64,000 nucleotides of DNA from Boesenbergia rotunda (GCA_024364735.1 JAGFNQ010005180.1:1-64000), one strand, 5' to 3'. Shown: positions 9,374-21,404, counted from the first letter of the stretch. The notes: generated by a model from the sequence alone, not told the origin. Program-made: numbers and translations.

Positions 9374-11877
9374 TATTCAGAGTCAAAAGTGGGCATTTTC
9401 TCAAATACATGATGACTGAAAGAGGAATTGAGGCTAATCCAGAGAAAGTTTAGGCACTTCAAGATATGTCTCCCCCTCGCAATATTCGAGAAGTGCAGAG
9501 GCTAGTTGGTTGCATCATGACACTCTCTCGGTTTATCTTTAGGTCAGTTGATTGAATCCTTCCATTCTTCAAAGTTATCTGAAAATCATTCAAATTCGAG
9601 TGGGATGAGAAATGTGATCAAGCTTTTAGGGAGCTCAAAGCATATTTATCTAGATTACCTATTCTCTACAAACCTATGATGGGGGAAAACTTATTACTCT
9701 ATCTCTCAACAACTAAGCAGGCTGTCGGTATACCTTATCTACTTATTTATTATGCGAAGAAGGGAACACTCAATACCTTATCTACTTCTTTAATCATTTA
9801 TTAAAAGATGTAGAGGGTTGGTATACTATTCTAGAGAAGATGATCTAATGATTGGTTTTAACTGCTCGACGGTTGAGGCCATACTTCTTGTGAAATTCTA
9901 TTATCGTTCTCAGTAGCAGTCAGCTAGGACAAGTATTGACCAAGCCTAAAGCTTCAGGGTGTTGATTAAATGGATGATAGAGCTAAGTGTGTGTGACATA
10001 TATTATCAACCCCGAAAGGCCAAAAAGGCTCAAATCCTGGAAGATTTCATGGCAGAAGCAACCTACTCTGATCAGAAAATGTATGAAGAATATATGTGGA
10101 TGGTTCTTCTACTCAACAAACTAGTGGGGTCGAAATATTACTAATATCTCCTCGGAAAGATGTACTACAACTATCAATTCAGATAAATTTTCGGGCTTTT
10201 AACAATGAGGCTGAATATGAAGTTTTACTTGCCGAACTCCAAGTAGCTAAACTAGTGGGCGCATCCAAGGTTATCACCCACTCCAATTCAAAACTAGTTA
10301 CCCAATTGATTAAAGGGGAAATCTGAAATGACCGACAGAGACATTATCTGGACGCATTCGGTCAGTTGAAGGTAGATTTTCAAGAGGTTACTTTACAAAA
10401 GATACCCTGGGTGGACAATTTTAAGGCAGATGAGTTAGCTAAAATGGCAAATGCTTTGGCCACTTGGACTCTGGAGGATTCCATTTCTCAAGCGATGCTA
10501 ATGGCTCAAATTGACAAAGAAGTTGCTTAACGAAAGGATGATGATTGGAGAAGTCCCCTAATTTCTTTTCTCCATAGGGGTGTTCTACCGACTGACCTAA
10601 GTCAAGCTGAGTTAATAAAAAAGTGGGCCACTAGGTTTAATCTAGTCAAAGATCATGTGTATCGCAGAGCCTTCTCTTATCCCCTCTTGAAATGACTCGG
10701 GCCCGAGGATATTGATTATGTCATACAAGAAATCTATTAAGGTATATATGGCAATCACACTGAAGGCCGAGCGTTGGCACGAAAAATATTACTAGTAGGA
10801 TACTTTTGGCCTACCCTGCAAGAGGATGCGATAAAATTAGTAGCTGTGTGTGAAGTTTGCCAAAAGCATCAATATGTCTCTCATTACCCCTATTGAGTTT
10901 CTCATAACATCAGCCGTTTCTTGCCCATTTGATAAGTGAAAAATGGACATAGTGGGTCCTTTCCTGACTGAGCCACAATAAAATACATCAATGAGGAATG
11001 GACATAGTGGGATCTTTCCCGACTAGGTCACGACAAAAGAAACTCCTCTTGGTTCTTGTTGATTATTTCTCCAAATGGGTCAAGGCAGAAGCTCTAGCTC
11101 AGATTATAGAAGCGGCAATGATGAAGGTTCCATGACAAAATGTCATTTGTCGATTTAGAACCCCACATAAATTATTATTTGATAATGGACACTAGTTTTA
11201 GGGTCATAAGCTTAAGGGATGATACGAGGAACTCGGCATTTAGCAAGCCTTTATCTCGGTAGCTTACCCCTAAAGTAACGGGCAAGAGGAGATGGTGAAT
11301 CGGGAGATCATTCAGGGCCTCAAAGTCAAACTAGATCATGTCAAAGGGATTTGGGTGGAAGAAGTTCCCAACATCCTCTGGGCCTACCAACCACCCAGAG
11401 AGAGAGTACCGGTCAGACCCCATTTCACTTGGTTTATAGAGGGGAAGTCGTCATTCCAATAGAGGTAGGGGAGGAAACCTTGCAGAGGCATGTATATAGT
11501 GAAGAGATCAATAATCAGAACCGACTCCTTGACCTTAACCTTGTAACAGAAATCAGAGATAAAATGACCACTCGATTAATGATATACAGACAACAGATGA
11601 AACAAACATACAATAGGAGAGTAATTCCTCGGTCATTCCAAGTGGGAGATTTTGTGTGGAGAAAAGTAAAATTTGTTGATGTGTCCACAAGCTTGATCCA
11701 CAATGGGGAGGTCCTTACTAGGTCATAGGCAAGTTAGCAATTGGAAGCTATTATCTTCAAGTGTTAGATGGGAAGAAGTCAAAAAGGCCATGGTGTGTCG
11801 TTCACCAACAACCCTATAAAGCAACAGGTATATTGGCTTCCTCCAATGTAGTCTCTAGATTTGTGAGGCTTCCTTGA
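9374..11877 (+). pseudogene. Tat/Retand-like gypsy pol, copy A part 2
   Basis: Continues the RT from 7547. In order: RT C-terminus (ANPEKV, LVGCIMTLSRFI), a first RNase H remnant, a second RNase H of the type typical of the Tat clade (DGSSTQQTSGVEILLISP, FRAFNNEAEYEVLLAELQ, about 10090-10330), an integrase zinc region ending CEVCQKHQ, the integrase core (VDYFSKWVKAEAL in relatives), and the C-terminal segment NRRVIPRSFQVGDFVWRKVK (11610-11670), ending TGA at 11875-11877. Many in-frame stops make it non-functional. The copy at 27745-30237 is parallel. Confidence 0.8.
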
Positions 11878-13640
11878 GTATGTTGGAGCTCTTCCCTTAA
11901 TTGGCTCGATATATTGTCTTGTAGTTGATCCTCCTCTCGATCTTGTGCCACATCAGCTTTTGCTTCTTCCGCTGCTAGGAGGGTGTCACCAATCTTGATT
12001 CTAAGTCTACTATTTTATGTTGAAGCAATCCAATCTGCCTCATCAACTATGGCACCCGGTTATGAACCTTGAGGTGCTTCAACCATAACTGATTCATATT
12101 TGGGTGGTGGCTAAAATTTATCAAACACAATTAAGAACACAAATCAAGCACGCACCTTGATGATGGAGTCATTCACCCGAGTGCTAACCTCTAGGGTATC
12201 TAGTGATTTTAGCTCCACTGCATATGCACCTTCTTGTAATAGGGCTCTGAAGCCTGCTCAATGTCTACCCTCGGTCATTCTTCTCGGCTCTGGGGGCACT
12301 CGGGAAGCAACTATGGGCATAGTTGGGGTGGTAGTGCCTTGTGGCTCCCTGACCGGTGTACCCATCCTTGGGGAGCCAGATCTTTGGGGGCTTGTTCTCG
12401 GCAATCTTGGGGGTGACCCTTCTTGGACACTATCAGATTCGGGGGAGTAGCTATGGGGTTTTACTTGTATTCTTCTCTAACCAAAGGAGGCCAGGAGTTC
12501 CCTACTTTTTCGTGGAGGGGGTGGTGGAACCATATCCTCTTTGGAAACCTCCACAATTGGGGATAGGACCCTAGTAGGTGGGCATGGATTCACCTCAGTC
12601 TCGATTGGTCGGGAGGGGGAATAGTGGCCTCAACCGGTATCTCAGTATCTCTAGTTTCTCCTACTTGATTGGACGACTCTTCAATCCTTGAACCCATGGG
12701 AGACCAGGGGGTAGCTCAGTATCACTTCTAATGTCATTTGGGGCTTCTTCCGATACCTCAGGGCGTTAAGAGTGCTTGTAGGGTAGCTCGGTCCCACTTC
12801 ACTTGCTTACTCATCGAAATATTCAGCATGGTGATGGCTGCATAGAAAAAAGAAGCATCAGTTAGTCTTCAAAAAAGGGTGGAGGGCAATCAAACTCATA
12901 GAACGACATCTCTAGATTGGAAACATTAGAGCTTAGGCGTGCTCTGCATAATAGGCCCTCGTTTTTGACGATTCTCGTGGCATTAAAACACATATTAGTT
13001 AATAACTCTATGACTCTTTTATATCCAAGATCTTTTTTGTAATTGCCAAGCGGCAGTGGGTTTGAAAGGTCTATTTGCCAGTCTCTCAAGAAAGTGAAAG
13101 GGACTAGAGTTTTTATGTAAAAAAAATGATTTTCCAACCCTTATGATAGGTAGGGAACCCGTTTAAAAATTGATACCCGGCCCAAGCCATAAAGTGGAAA
13201 GCTCCTAGCTCAGCTCGCTTTGGGTGATAGAAGTAATGGAAAAATGGGAGACAATGGAATTTTGTACAATTTAAATATGACAACCACCCCTCTTAAGACA
13301 TAAAAGCATTAGGGGTCAGTTGGTTAAGGGGAATGTGAAAATACTTGGATACTTCTTGGAAGAACTCAGAGATAGGGAATCTAAGGTCACTCTATACTTG
13401 ACCTAGGAAAAATGTGCGTAATTTACGTGGGGGAAGGTACGACACTTGGTTTGCTTTTAGAATCCAGATTCGGTGGTCCTGGGAGATGTCATAGGATAGC
13501 TGCACCTCAAGGCGGTGTTCCCCGGTCACTAATGATCGAGTCCACTCATACCACAGGGAAAGGGGTGGATTGCTAGCCATGAAAGACCACATAGAAGAAA
13601 AATACCGCGGCAATAACTTACAAAGGGGGTAACACAAATA
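11870..13640 (-). pseudogene. Antisense ORF of the Tat-like element
   Basis: On the strand opposite pol, between pol and the 3' LTR. The minus-strand reading gives SNPPLSLWYEWTRSL, then an upstream-to-downstream series LTPNAFMS, LNCTKF, RAELGAFHFMAWAGYQFLNG, YHKGWKIIFF and LSNPLPLGNYKKDLGY. This resembles the 'putative gypsy type transposon' domain encoded antisense in Tat/Retand relatives. A proline- and charge-rich tail follows, then a helix-rich end (LLAAEEAKADVAQDREEDQL) overlapping the pol end. Stops and shifts break it. A 45-nt GTGCGT...TTTTAG segment (12112-12156) looks intron-like but is shorter than usual plant introns. Function unknown. Confidence 0.65.
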
Positions 13641-13761
13641 GGTTAGAGGTTGGTGGTGGTGAGGAGCACTACTGAGACGACGAGCACGAAGATAGATGCA
13701 GTAAGCAGTAGATTCTCTTTAACCTAATTTGTACTTTTTTCCTTCTATTGCCATTGTTGGA

Positions 13762-13983
13762 TCAATGGATAAGATAAATGTGTCGTCGCTTCTCAATCAT
13801 CCAATTGGGCATAGAAGTCGGGATGGATATTTGATCATCATGATTCTTGTCAAAAAGTATTCTCCGCATTCTCCTCAGAAGTTGGGCTATCGCTAAATGA
13901 CAAATTGGTGGCACACCTCGAGCTCTACATAGTAAGATAAACATCACACACCAATTAATGTCATCCCATAATGCCTTAACCAT
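13762..13983 (-). pseudogene. Small conserved minus-strand ORF upstream of the antisense ORF
   Basis: 73 codons, MVKALWDDINWCVMFILL..., with a basic segment LLRRMRRILFDKNHDDQ. The paralogous position 30527-30712 keeps the same frame and most residues (RARGVPPI, LRRMRRILFDKNHDDQ), so it may be an exon or 5' part of the antisense gene. No known family recognised. Confidence 0.4.
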
Positions 13984-14168
13984 ATGTCACACGCCCCTCT
14001 GATATTGTATCATGCCTCATTAATGCACATTCTCTTTTTAATCTCAAAAGGTGCTCATCAATTAATGCAGGTGATTTTTCATTTATCACACATGGCGCAA
14101 TGGGTATGAACAATTGATCACCACAAGTTCATCAAGTCAGTCAGATTACACCTTCTTCAACTGGACTT

Positions 14169-14180
14169 GATGGGGAGGCT
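14169..14180 (+). other. Polypurine tract of the Tat-like element
   Basis: GATGGGGAGGCT directly before the TGTGATG start of the 3' LTR. Copy B has GATGTGGAGGCT at 30934-30945. Confidence 0.6.
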
Positions 14181-14958
14181 TGTGATGTGTCGGAATGGGT
14201 AAGCCTCCATGTGTCCCCTTGAAGGTCAAGATGTAGGTCAAGATGTGTGATTATGTGGCGGAAATTGTAAGAGATGACTTACCCCGACCGACGGTGATGA
14301 CACTATGACCAACTATAAAGATTAATTATTCTTGAGCAGAGTATACCTCTCTCCCGAGTGGATAGTCTACTTTCTTGAGGAGGGACATCTCAAAAAGGTA
14401 CCTTAAGGGGGTAAAGGTTCATAGTTACTAGCCACTTGAGGCTAGGTACACCAACTGAGTGTAGGACTAGTCGAGCACGTAAAAGGCATACTGGTCACAT
14501 GGACCTACTCCTATCTCAGCAACCTAAATTTCTCTTAAATGACCCTTAAAGATCACCGCTCACCATAAGTAGCTGCCACTCTTCGTAAATAAAGGCACAT
14601 GGCAAACATTAGTAAGTAAAGGAATCAATGGGAATAATAGAGAAATATTAATGTGCAAACAACAATCAATGCATTAGAGGAATTAATATCAACAACAATG
14701 ATTAAAGGATGATTAATGTAGATAAGATGAACAATCAATTAGGGAAGTATAAAAAGATGCTCAAAAGATTCATAATGGTCATGTTTTTCTAATCTTAAAA
14801 ACTTTCTACAAATCTCTATTAATCTCTCGTTGATTCTGATTTGAACGTCAAAGTGGCATTGCCAGGACGCTCCCAACACCATTCTAACCTTCCTCTTGAA
14901 TCTTTGTCCACCCTCAGGTGTTTTGGTAAAGAGTTTATCCACTTAAAGTCTCCCCTAT
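14181..14958 (+). mobile_element. Tat/Retand-like 3' LTR, truncated
   Basis: Starts TGTGATGTGTCGG after the polypurine tract. It has a TATAAAAAG box at about 14748 and a leader with GAACGTCAAAGTGGCATTGC then CTTTGTCCACCCTCAGGTG, a block typical of Tat-clade LTR leaders. The right end is lost at the junction with a minus-strand SIRE-like LTR near 14958. The exact boundary is uncertain by about 20 bp. Confidence 0.65.
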
Positions 14959-15688
14959 TGAAGAGCGATGGTCCGGCTAGAGGGGGTGAATAATTTCTCA
15001 CCCAATTCGTCTTCTTTTCCTATAAATTAGTGCACAAGCGGAAATGCAAACTAAACAATTAGAAGTAATGCTAACACTTAACCTTTTACATGATCGGAGA
15101 TTGCTTGCTCCTACTTCACACTATATTCTTAAGGTGAACGATCCCTTAATCCTTCAGTGGATTATTCCCCGGTAATCTCCGGCTAGAGTTTTCTCATTCT
15201 CGGTGGAGAATAACCTCTCACAAGATACTCTTCCCCTTTACAAGATTGAGAGTTAGGGTTAGGAGAAAGAGATGAGCTTTGGGAGCTTGAGCACTTGATC
15301 AAGAAGATTTCTCACTAAAAAGCTAGCTCTTCTCAAGTCTCAAAGCCTCCCTTTAAATAGAGTAGAGAACTATTAATAAAATCACTCAGCCCCAACACCA
15401 GTCGACTACTGCCAAGCCCAGTAGACTGGTGCTCAGCCAACAGTTTGTTTTCGAACAGACCAGTCAACTGCTATCCAGACTAGTCGACTGCTCTTGTTGT
15501 TCGAACCTTATAGAAGGATCAGTTGACTGGTGTCCCTACCAGTCGACTGGTCCTGTTACACACTCACACTCATCCTCTCTGGAGTCACCCTTTGAAGCTC
15601 TCTTCCCTTGGCTCTCATCCTTCAGATGCATCCAAGTCCTCGGCTTATTTCGATGTCATCCTTCACGTATGTCTTGAAGTATGCTTCC
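14959..15688 (-). mobile_element. SIRE-like copia LTR, truncated by a Tekay insertion
   Basis: The left end carries GGCTAGAGGGGGTGAATA (reverse of the common SIRE U5 end). It has the CGGAGATT and TTCCCCGGTAATCTCCGG blocks also seen in altered form at 20570-20650. TTTAAATAGAG at about 15352 is a TATTTAAA-type box on the minus strand. GTCGAC palindromes lie at 15398-15556. At 15688 it is interrupted by a gypsy LTR starting TGTAGCGACCC. Its LTR start is not present. Confidence 0.7.
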
Positions 15689-17861
15689 TGTAGCGACCCG
15701 CCCTTCTCCACCTTAGACGGATCGTTACTTTATCTACTTCTTGACTCTAATGCACGACTAAGAATGCGGAACTTCTTTTTTTTTCTTTTAAATTCATCTA
15801 GGGATGATATTCTAACTCTAATAGTCATGCATGATACAATGGCATACTTCCTTTCTCTAGAACTTCACTGCAATGGTACCAGTCGACTGTCATCTAACCA
15901 GTCGACTGGTATCGGCCACAGAAAGTTTCTGGGCGCGGCACCAGTCGACTGGCCTCTTGGCAGTCGACTGATGCATCGAACAGAAGCTGCCGTTCGATAG
16001 GGCAGTCGACTGATACTGAACCAGTCGACTGGCACGCCTGAAAATCTGAAATTCAGATTCAAAACCTTGTCTCAATGGTCCACCAAACTTATAGTTTCAA
16101 GCCATACAAAGACACAACACCATTTCTATACTCTATACTAGTTTCCTAAACATTTTAGCCAATCAAAACAACTTCATAAACTCGAAATTAGAACTTTTGC
16201 GGAAGAAATTAAGTTATGAAAATCTATATGAACTTTAAACTAGAGTTTTGTACCAAACTTAACTCCTATGCATTCATAATACCAAAACACATGTTCTACG
16301 CCTTACTAAAGTATTTTGGAATGTAATGCAACTTTTCTAGGCATATTTATAGCAATAAAAATTTGATTCAAAGGGAAACTCGCAATATCTTGGCACATGC
16401 ATCAAATAGCTCCATCAAGTATCAATATTCAAAACTACTCACACTTATACTCATCCAATGCAATCATAAGGATGTGTATGCTAAACAAAATGACATGGAA
16501 TCTTTACTCATGGTTTTAGGATATGCAAAATATCTAAAACGCAAATACTTGGATAAATGCTATATGATCTAACTTAAACTAAGACTTTATAATAAATGCA
16601 CTTTAAGTCCTTCATTCATCTTGTCCCAAGGACCTCTCCAAGGTCAGCCACCACACACACGTCACTCAGCACCGCCTGGTCGCCTTCCTTCAGAATTGCT
16701 TGCCTTTACCTTTACCTGCAGCAAGAGGAAATGCAACTAATAAGCAAAAAGCTTAGTAAGTACTATCTAGCTCACAAAATCTCGAAAATGTGCAAACATG
16801 CTTTTTAAACAATGCAAAATCACATGAGATACTTTTATGCTTAAAAGAAAACTAAACCATGTATACTCAAGCATTAATAAGTCTCAACTTACTTGTTCTT
16901 GGCTTAACTTGAACTTTAGCAATTCTTTAACTTTAAATCTTCCTTTAACTTTTAGAAAACTTCTTTAAACTTTAGAAAACTTTGCTAAAGCATATACTTG
17001 AAAATAATAACTCACTTGGATCCACTTAAGACGTAAGTACCATCTTATGCGCGTTCCCTAAAAGGTTGGGGTAGCGAGCCATCAATCCTAATAGAGCAGA
17101 CCTTGGTCTACCAGGGCCAAGACCTTGGAATTGGACACCTGGATTTCTTTAACGACGCCCTTGGACGCCGGGTACTGGCCTTAGAAAATAAAATACTTAC
17201 TTTTTCTTATCTTGAATGCCTTGACATTTTAACGAGCACCTTGTGTACCCAAATCCCTAAGTCTTGACTTTTGGGGATTTCTTAAGGCCTTGGCCTTTTC
17301 TTTTCTTATCTTTATCTTCTCTTTTCTTTTCTCATAACTTTTCTTAGACCCTAACCTCATATAGGGTACTTAATTAAACTTATACAAGCATGGATTAAAC
17401 TAGAGTTACATGCAAAATCATAAACTCAAGGAAAATTACACTTTTAACTTTCTAACGGGAAAAACTTGCGGAAAAACCGCCTCTTACTGCAGGTGAGCAG
17501 TACTTACCTTGATATCTTAGACTTACAACCAAGAACGGCGTCGGAGGTTCCGGAGAAACTCGGAGTCTCGGAGATTTCTTCGCGCTCACGCGTTCCTCTC
17601 GTCGTGGGGATTCCGAATATCAGAAAATCTCTCGGAGGAGAGCCTTGGCCGGCCACCGGAGGAGAGCCCTAGGGCTTGGTGTGTTTTTGCCCAAGAGAGG
17701 AGGAGGGGGCGGCGTGCGTGGGTGTTGGGCGAGGGAGAGGGTTTAGTTGAGGGAAAAATAAAATTTCTCTCCTTAATTATCTATTTATACTTAGGGTATT
17801 TAAGTCCAACTTATAACTTAACTTAATATCTCTCTATTTTCTTTCAGCACACCCCTGCTGG
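15689..17861 (-). mobile_element. Tekay-like gypsy LTR, partial
   Basis: Reverse of an LTR whose 3' end reads GGGCGGGTCGCTACA, matching the ends at 36095 (GGCGGGTCGTTACA) and 47499. Six CAGTCGACTG palindromes lie at 15888-16032, the same LTR-end-proximal position as in the other two copies. The block around 16690-16790 (CTTTACCTGCAG, GCTTAGTAAGTAC) also matches. A TATAAATAG box is on the minus strand near 17790. The LTR start is missing because the sequence reaches a single N at 17862. Confidence 0.75.
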
Positions 17862-17862
17862 N
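17862..17862. other. Single ambiguous base (N), probable assembly join
   Basis: The N separates a gypsy LTR without its start from unrelated SIRE-like internal sequence. No target duplication or LTR terminus is visible at the change. Confidence 0.8.
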
Positions 17863-18787
17863 TTCACATTAGTCTCAAATCATTGATTAAATGAGCAAAA
17901 AGCAACTGTAAACAAGGTTGCCTCTTGGCCAGTCGCTTCATGATGGGAATGAAAAGAGATTGGCTTGAGAAGACGAGCTTTCACTAACCCTAGGAGTAGA
18001 TCTGAGGTAGAGGGAGGCTTAGGAAGGGAGTTTAGGGCTCAGAAGAAGCTTAGGACGCGAGAGGAGTCGAGAGGAGGAAGAAATAGTCGGGGGTGGTAAG
18101 CCAAAACCCTAGGTTTGGCCACCCCCCGCGCGACCCGATCCAACTTAAAACCCACAGACTAGTCGACTGCCCCCAGGGCAGTCGACTGCGAAAACATACA
18201 GAGGGTTTCTCACTCTAGGACCAGTCGACTGCCCCTGGGGCAGTCGACTGGTATACCTTACAGACCCTTTCTCACTCTAGTACCAGTCGACTGCCAAGAG
18301 GGCAGTCAGCTGATATTGAAAACTCAGTTTTCCAGTCTTAAATTCAGAAATGTCTAACTATTTCCACAAATCTCCAAAAAATCTGAAATTTAGTGGAGAG
18401 ATTTGTGGATCCTATGTCTACTTGGTAAAAATATAATTTCAATCAAAACTATCCCAAATCCCTAGATTGATACAAACTTTAAAGTTATCCAATTTTGATC
18501 ATTTAAGCTCAACTTAAAGTTCTAATTTGAACCTCTTCTTGATGCTTCTTCCCATACTCATTCATAATATATTAATAGCATCAAGTTATATGACATTTAC
18601 ACTTTAAAACTAATTTCTTTCAATTATAATCTCATTTTCAATCTTTTACTCCATAAATCTCCCATTAGTGTGTCAATTCTCTAGGATTAAGGCTAACCTT
18701 AGCCTTTTAAGCTCTTTGACACACTTCATAGCCCATCTAGTTTCCTAGGAGAAAACCACCTGAGATCCATTGACCATGGATCCTATT
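17863..18787 (-). repeat. SIRE-like non-coding spacer with GTCGAC palindromes
   Basis: No gene seen. Five GTCGAC-type palindromes at 18160-18310, including a 33-bp near-perfect inverted repeat (18220-18252) made of two CAGTCGACTG units around CCCCTGGGG. The order palindromes, then TCAGAAA, then a 'TACAAACTTTAAAG'-like block resembles the spacer at 62150-62500 of the right-hand SIRE-like element. It follows gag directly on the minus strand, so pol is absent here. Confidence 0.6.
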
Positions 18788-20383
18788 TTATCTTCTAGAG
18801 CTCTCCCTTGAGCTCCTAGCCCTAGTTACCTCCCTAGGTAACTCATCTATAAATGCAAGACTACATCGGTGCTCTTCCGGTGCTTCTTGACCTTCCACTA
18901 TTATTTTCTTCACCCTATAGACCTTTTTCTTGGTCAATTCCTTTTCTTTTACTTTAAACGGCTTTTCTTTGCCATTTTTAATCTTTTCTCTACCATAATT
19001 ATAGGGCATCCTTGAATATGACATTTTACTAACATTTGCCCTCCTAGGGTGGTATCCTAGACCCGGCCTACCATTCTTAAGAGGTTGATCTTTTTGAATC
19101 ATGCTTGACCTCTTGGACCCCCTAATGAGTCTATCTAGGTTTTTCTTTAATTTTTCAAGTTTTGCTTTCAAAACTTGATTTTTCTTTTCCAAACTTCTAA
19201 CCTTAGAATCATTATACCTAATTTGATCCTTCCTAGGTCTACCCATTTTTCTAGACATATGTCTCCCTTTCTTAGGGTTTATGCCTTGGTCCTTAGTCCT
19301 AGAATTCCTAGATTTGTCATGAAACATAGGATTTTTGGTGTTTTGGCATGCAAAAGTATTTCTATTCCTATCATGATATTAAAAACCAAAAACACACATG
19401 GGCAAGCAATTATTATTAATTCTATCATTTATACAAACATTTTGAGCATTCATGGAAGAATTTAAAGCATAAGTAGAGTTAGGGATTACCTCGCTTACCC
19501 TTGGGGCTCCCCCTTGATGTGTGCTCCTCTTCCTTTCTTCTTTCTCCCATTTCCTAAGATGCTCCATCTTCTTGAGTTCTCCTTTCCTTGGACATTTTGT
19601 ATGGTAATGCCCTAGCTTCTCGCATGTGAAGCATCAAATTCTCCTTCTTTTCTCCTTTTGAGCTTCTCCATTCCTACAATCCATATTAGAATTTAATTGA
19701 ATGGACTTGGGCTTAGGAATTACCTCCTTTTTACCTAGTGGGTACTTATCCTTGTAGTGCCCCCTTTTGTTGCAACCAAAGCATATGATATGCGCTTTTG
19801 ATTTTGCCTTGGTGGAGGATGGAGCTTTCTCTTGCTCTTGTGTGGATGAAGGTCTCTCCTTCCCCTCAACCCTTGATGTTGATACTTCTTCTTCTCCTTC
19901 GGATGAGGTGGATGCTTTTTCACTCAATTCCTCCACTTCACTTGATAATGTTGATAATTCTTTTTCCCTTTGATCTTCTTGGACACTTGAGCTTAGTTCT
20001 CCGGGATCTTCTACTAGTTGGACTTGTGTAGGGTTTTTGTGAACTTCTTCCAATTTATTCTACAATTCAAATGCATTTGTATATGTTCCTACATCACTTA
20101 AAACATTGTTAGGCAAAATATTAATCAAAATGTTGATTACCTTCTCATTGGCTCTAGCATGTTCTTGTTGCCCCTTGGTCCAATACCTAGGTCGGAGCTT
20201 CTTTCCATGCTTGTCCTTAGGGGTTTCAAATGGTTCTTCTAGCACTACTACACACTCCCAATCCATGCCGAGCCATATCTTCATTTTAGCTTTCCAATAT
20301 GCAAAATCCTCATGCTCGTATGGTGGTGGTAAGTTGATATCGTCCCCTAGCTTATCCTCCATCATTTTCCCTCTAGCTTTCAT
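18788..20383 (-). pseudogene. SIRE-like copia gag
   Basis: A single frame of 532 codons from MKARGKMMEDKL, just downstream of the primer site, to SRESSRR and a TAA. The N-terminus has YEHEDFAYWKAKMKIWLG, the common gag core. Two zinc knuckles follow: CFGCNKRGHYKDKYP (last Cys replaced by Tyr, about 19770) and CFTCEKLGHYHTKCP (about 19600). Then a basic, coiled-coil-like stretch KVRSLEKKNQVLKAKLEKLK (about 19150-19200). Interruptions are in-frame stops only (near 20056, 19631, 19376), each explicable by one C-to-T or G-to-A change. No frameshift was seen. A conventional pol does not follow. Confidence 0.8.
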
Positions 20384-20422
20384 GCTCCCTTTTGGCGATT
20401 ATTCCAATCAAGAGCGGTCCTT

Positions 20423-20434
20423 GCTCTGATACCA
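20423..20434 (-). other. Primer binding site, initiator tRNA-Met
   Basis: The minus strand reads TGGTATCAGAGC, complementary to the 3' end of plant initiator tRNA-Met, two bases after the LTR end at 20437. Confidence 0.9.
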
Positions 20435-20436
20435 CT

Positions 20437-21404
20437 TGTTAGATCGTTTCGGTTGCTAAAGGGGGGTGAATAGCACTTTTGAATTGTTCTTCCTACACGG
20501 TTAGTTGCGCAAGCGAAAATCTAAAGTAAAATCAAAACTAACTATGAAGAACACTTACGATTTACGTGGTTCGGAGATAAACTCTCCACGGCTGCCCGTA
20601 AGGTGGGCAATCCCTAATCCGTCGGTGGATGATTCCCCGGAGCACCTCCTGCTAGATCGCGTAGCTCCTTGTAGGTAGAGAAACCTTTCCACAAGCTCTA
20701 GACACTACATGAGATCACAAGGCTACTAACTAGCTTTGACCAAGCAAGTTTCACCGAGAGATAGTAGCCTGAAACGAGCTCGTTTAAATAGAGCTCGAGT
20801 ATGAATGAAACAGCCACTACCAATGTAGTCGACTGGTCCCACTCAGATTCGATCGTTACAGTACAACGTTCGAATCCAACGGCTGTCCCAGTCAACACCA
20901 GTTGACTGCCCCCAGGGCAGTCACGGGTCCGAACCTAAGCCTAGGGTTACACTCCCCGAGTACATTCCACTCCGCACTCAAACCCTCCTGGCTTAGCCCC
21001 TGAGTACAAACACTCATAATCAGACCCTTACAACCCGGTTGACTCTTCACCAGCAGCCTCGACTGTTGCCTTCACACCCTCTTCATCTTTAGCCCTCGTC
21101 CCTCGGATGCGCACGCAAGCCTCCAGCTTGCCTCCATGCCACCCTTCACGTACGCCTCGAAGTCCGCATCCCTCGTCTTATCGTCCCTGCTATCCAATGG
21201 TCCCTCGAATGCGCACACAAGCCTCCATCTTGCCTCCATGTCATCCTTCACCCGAAGACATCAACCAAGTCCATGTGTACCTGTATATCTGCACACTCAT
21301 GTACACATATTAGTCCAACAATAAGTCCTAACTTAACCATATTGACCAACACACATCAAAATCCCATGATCCTCCAGATCATCTTAGGGTCGATTGCCCC
21401 AACA
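20437..21404 (-). mobile_element. SIRE-like copia 5' LTR
   Basis: 968 bp. On the minus strand TGTTGGGGCAATCGACCC...ACGATCTAACA, followed by the primer site. U3 contains a GTCGAC palindrome region (20822-20935), a TATTTAAA-type box (20783-20792), and then the leader with a CCGAACCACGTAAATCG block. The related LTR at 60606-61896 shares both ends and the leader. Direct adjacency to primer site and gag makes this a true 5' LTR. Confidence 0.88.

Noticed and set aside
12157..12574. Two plus-strand ORFs of 97 and 72 codons
   Set aside because: They are shadows of the proline-rich part of the antisense ORF of the Tat-like element.
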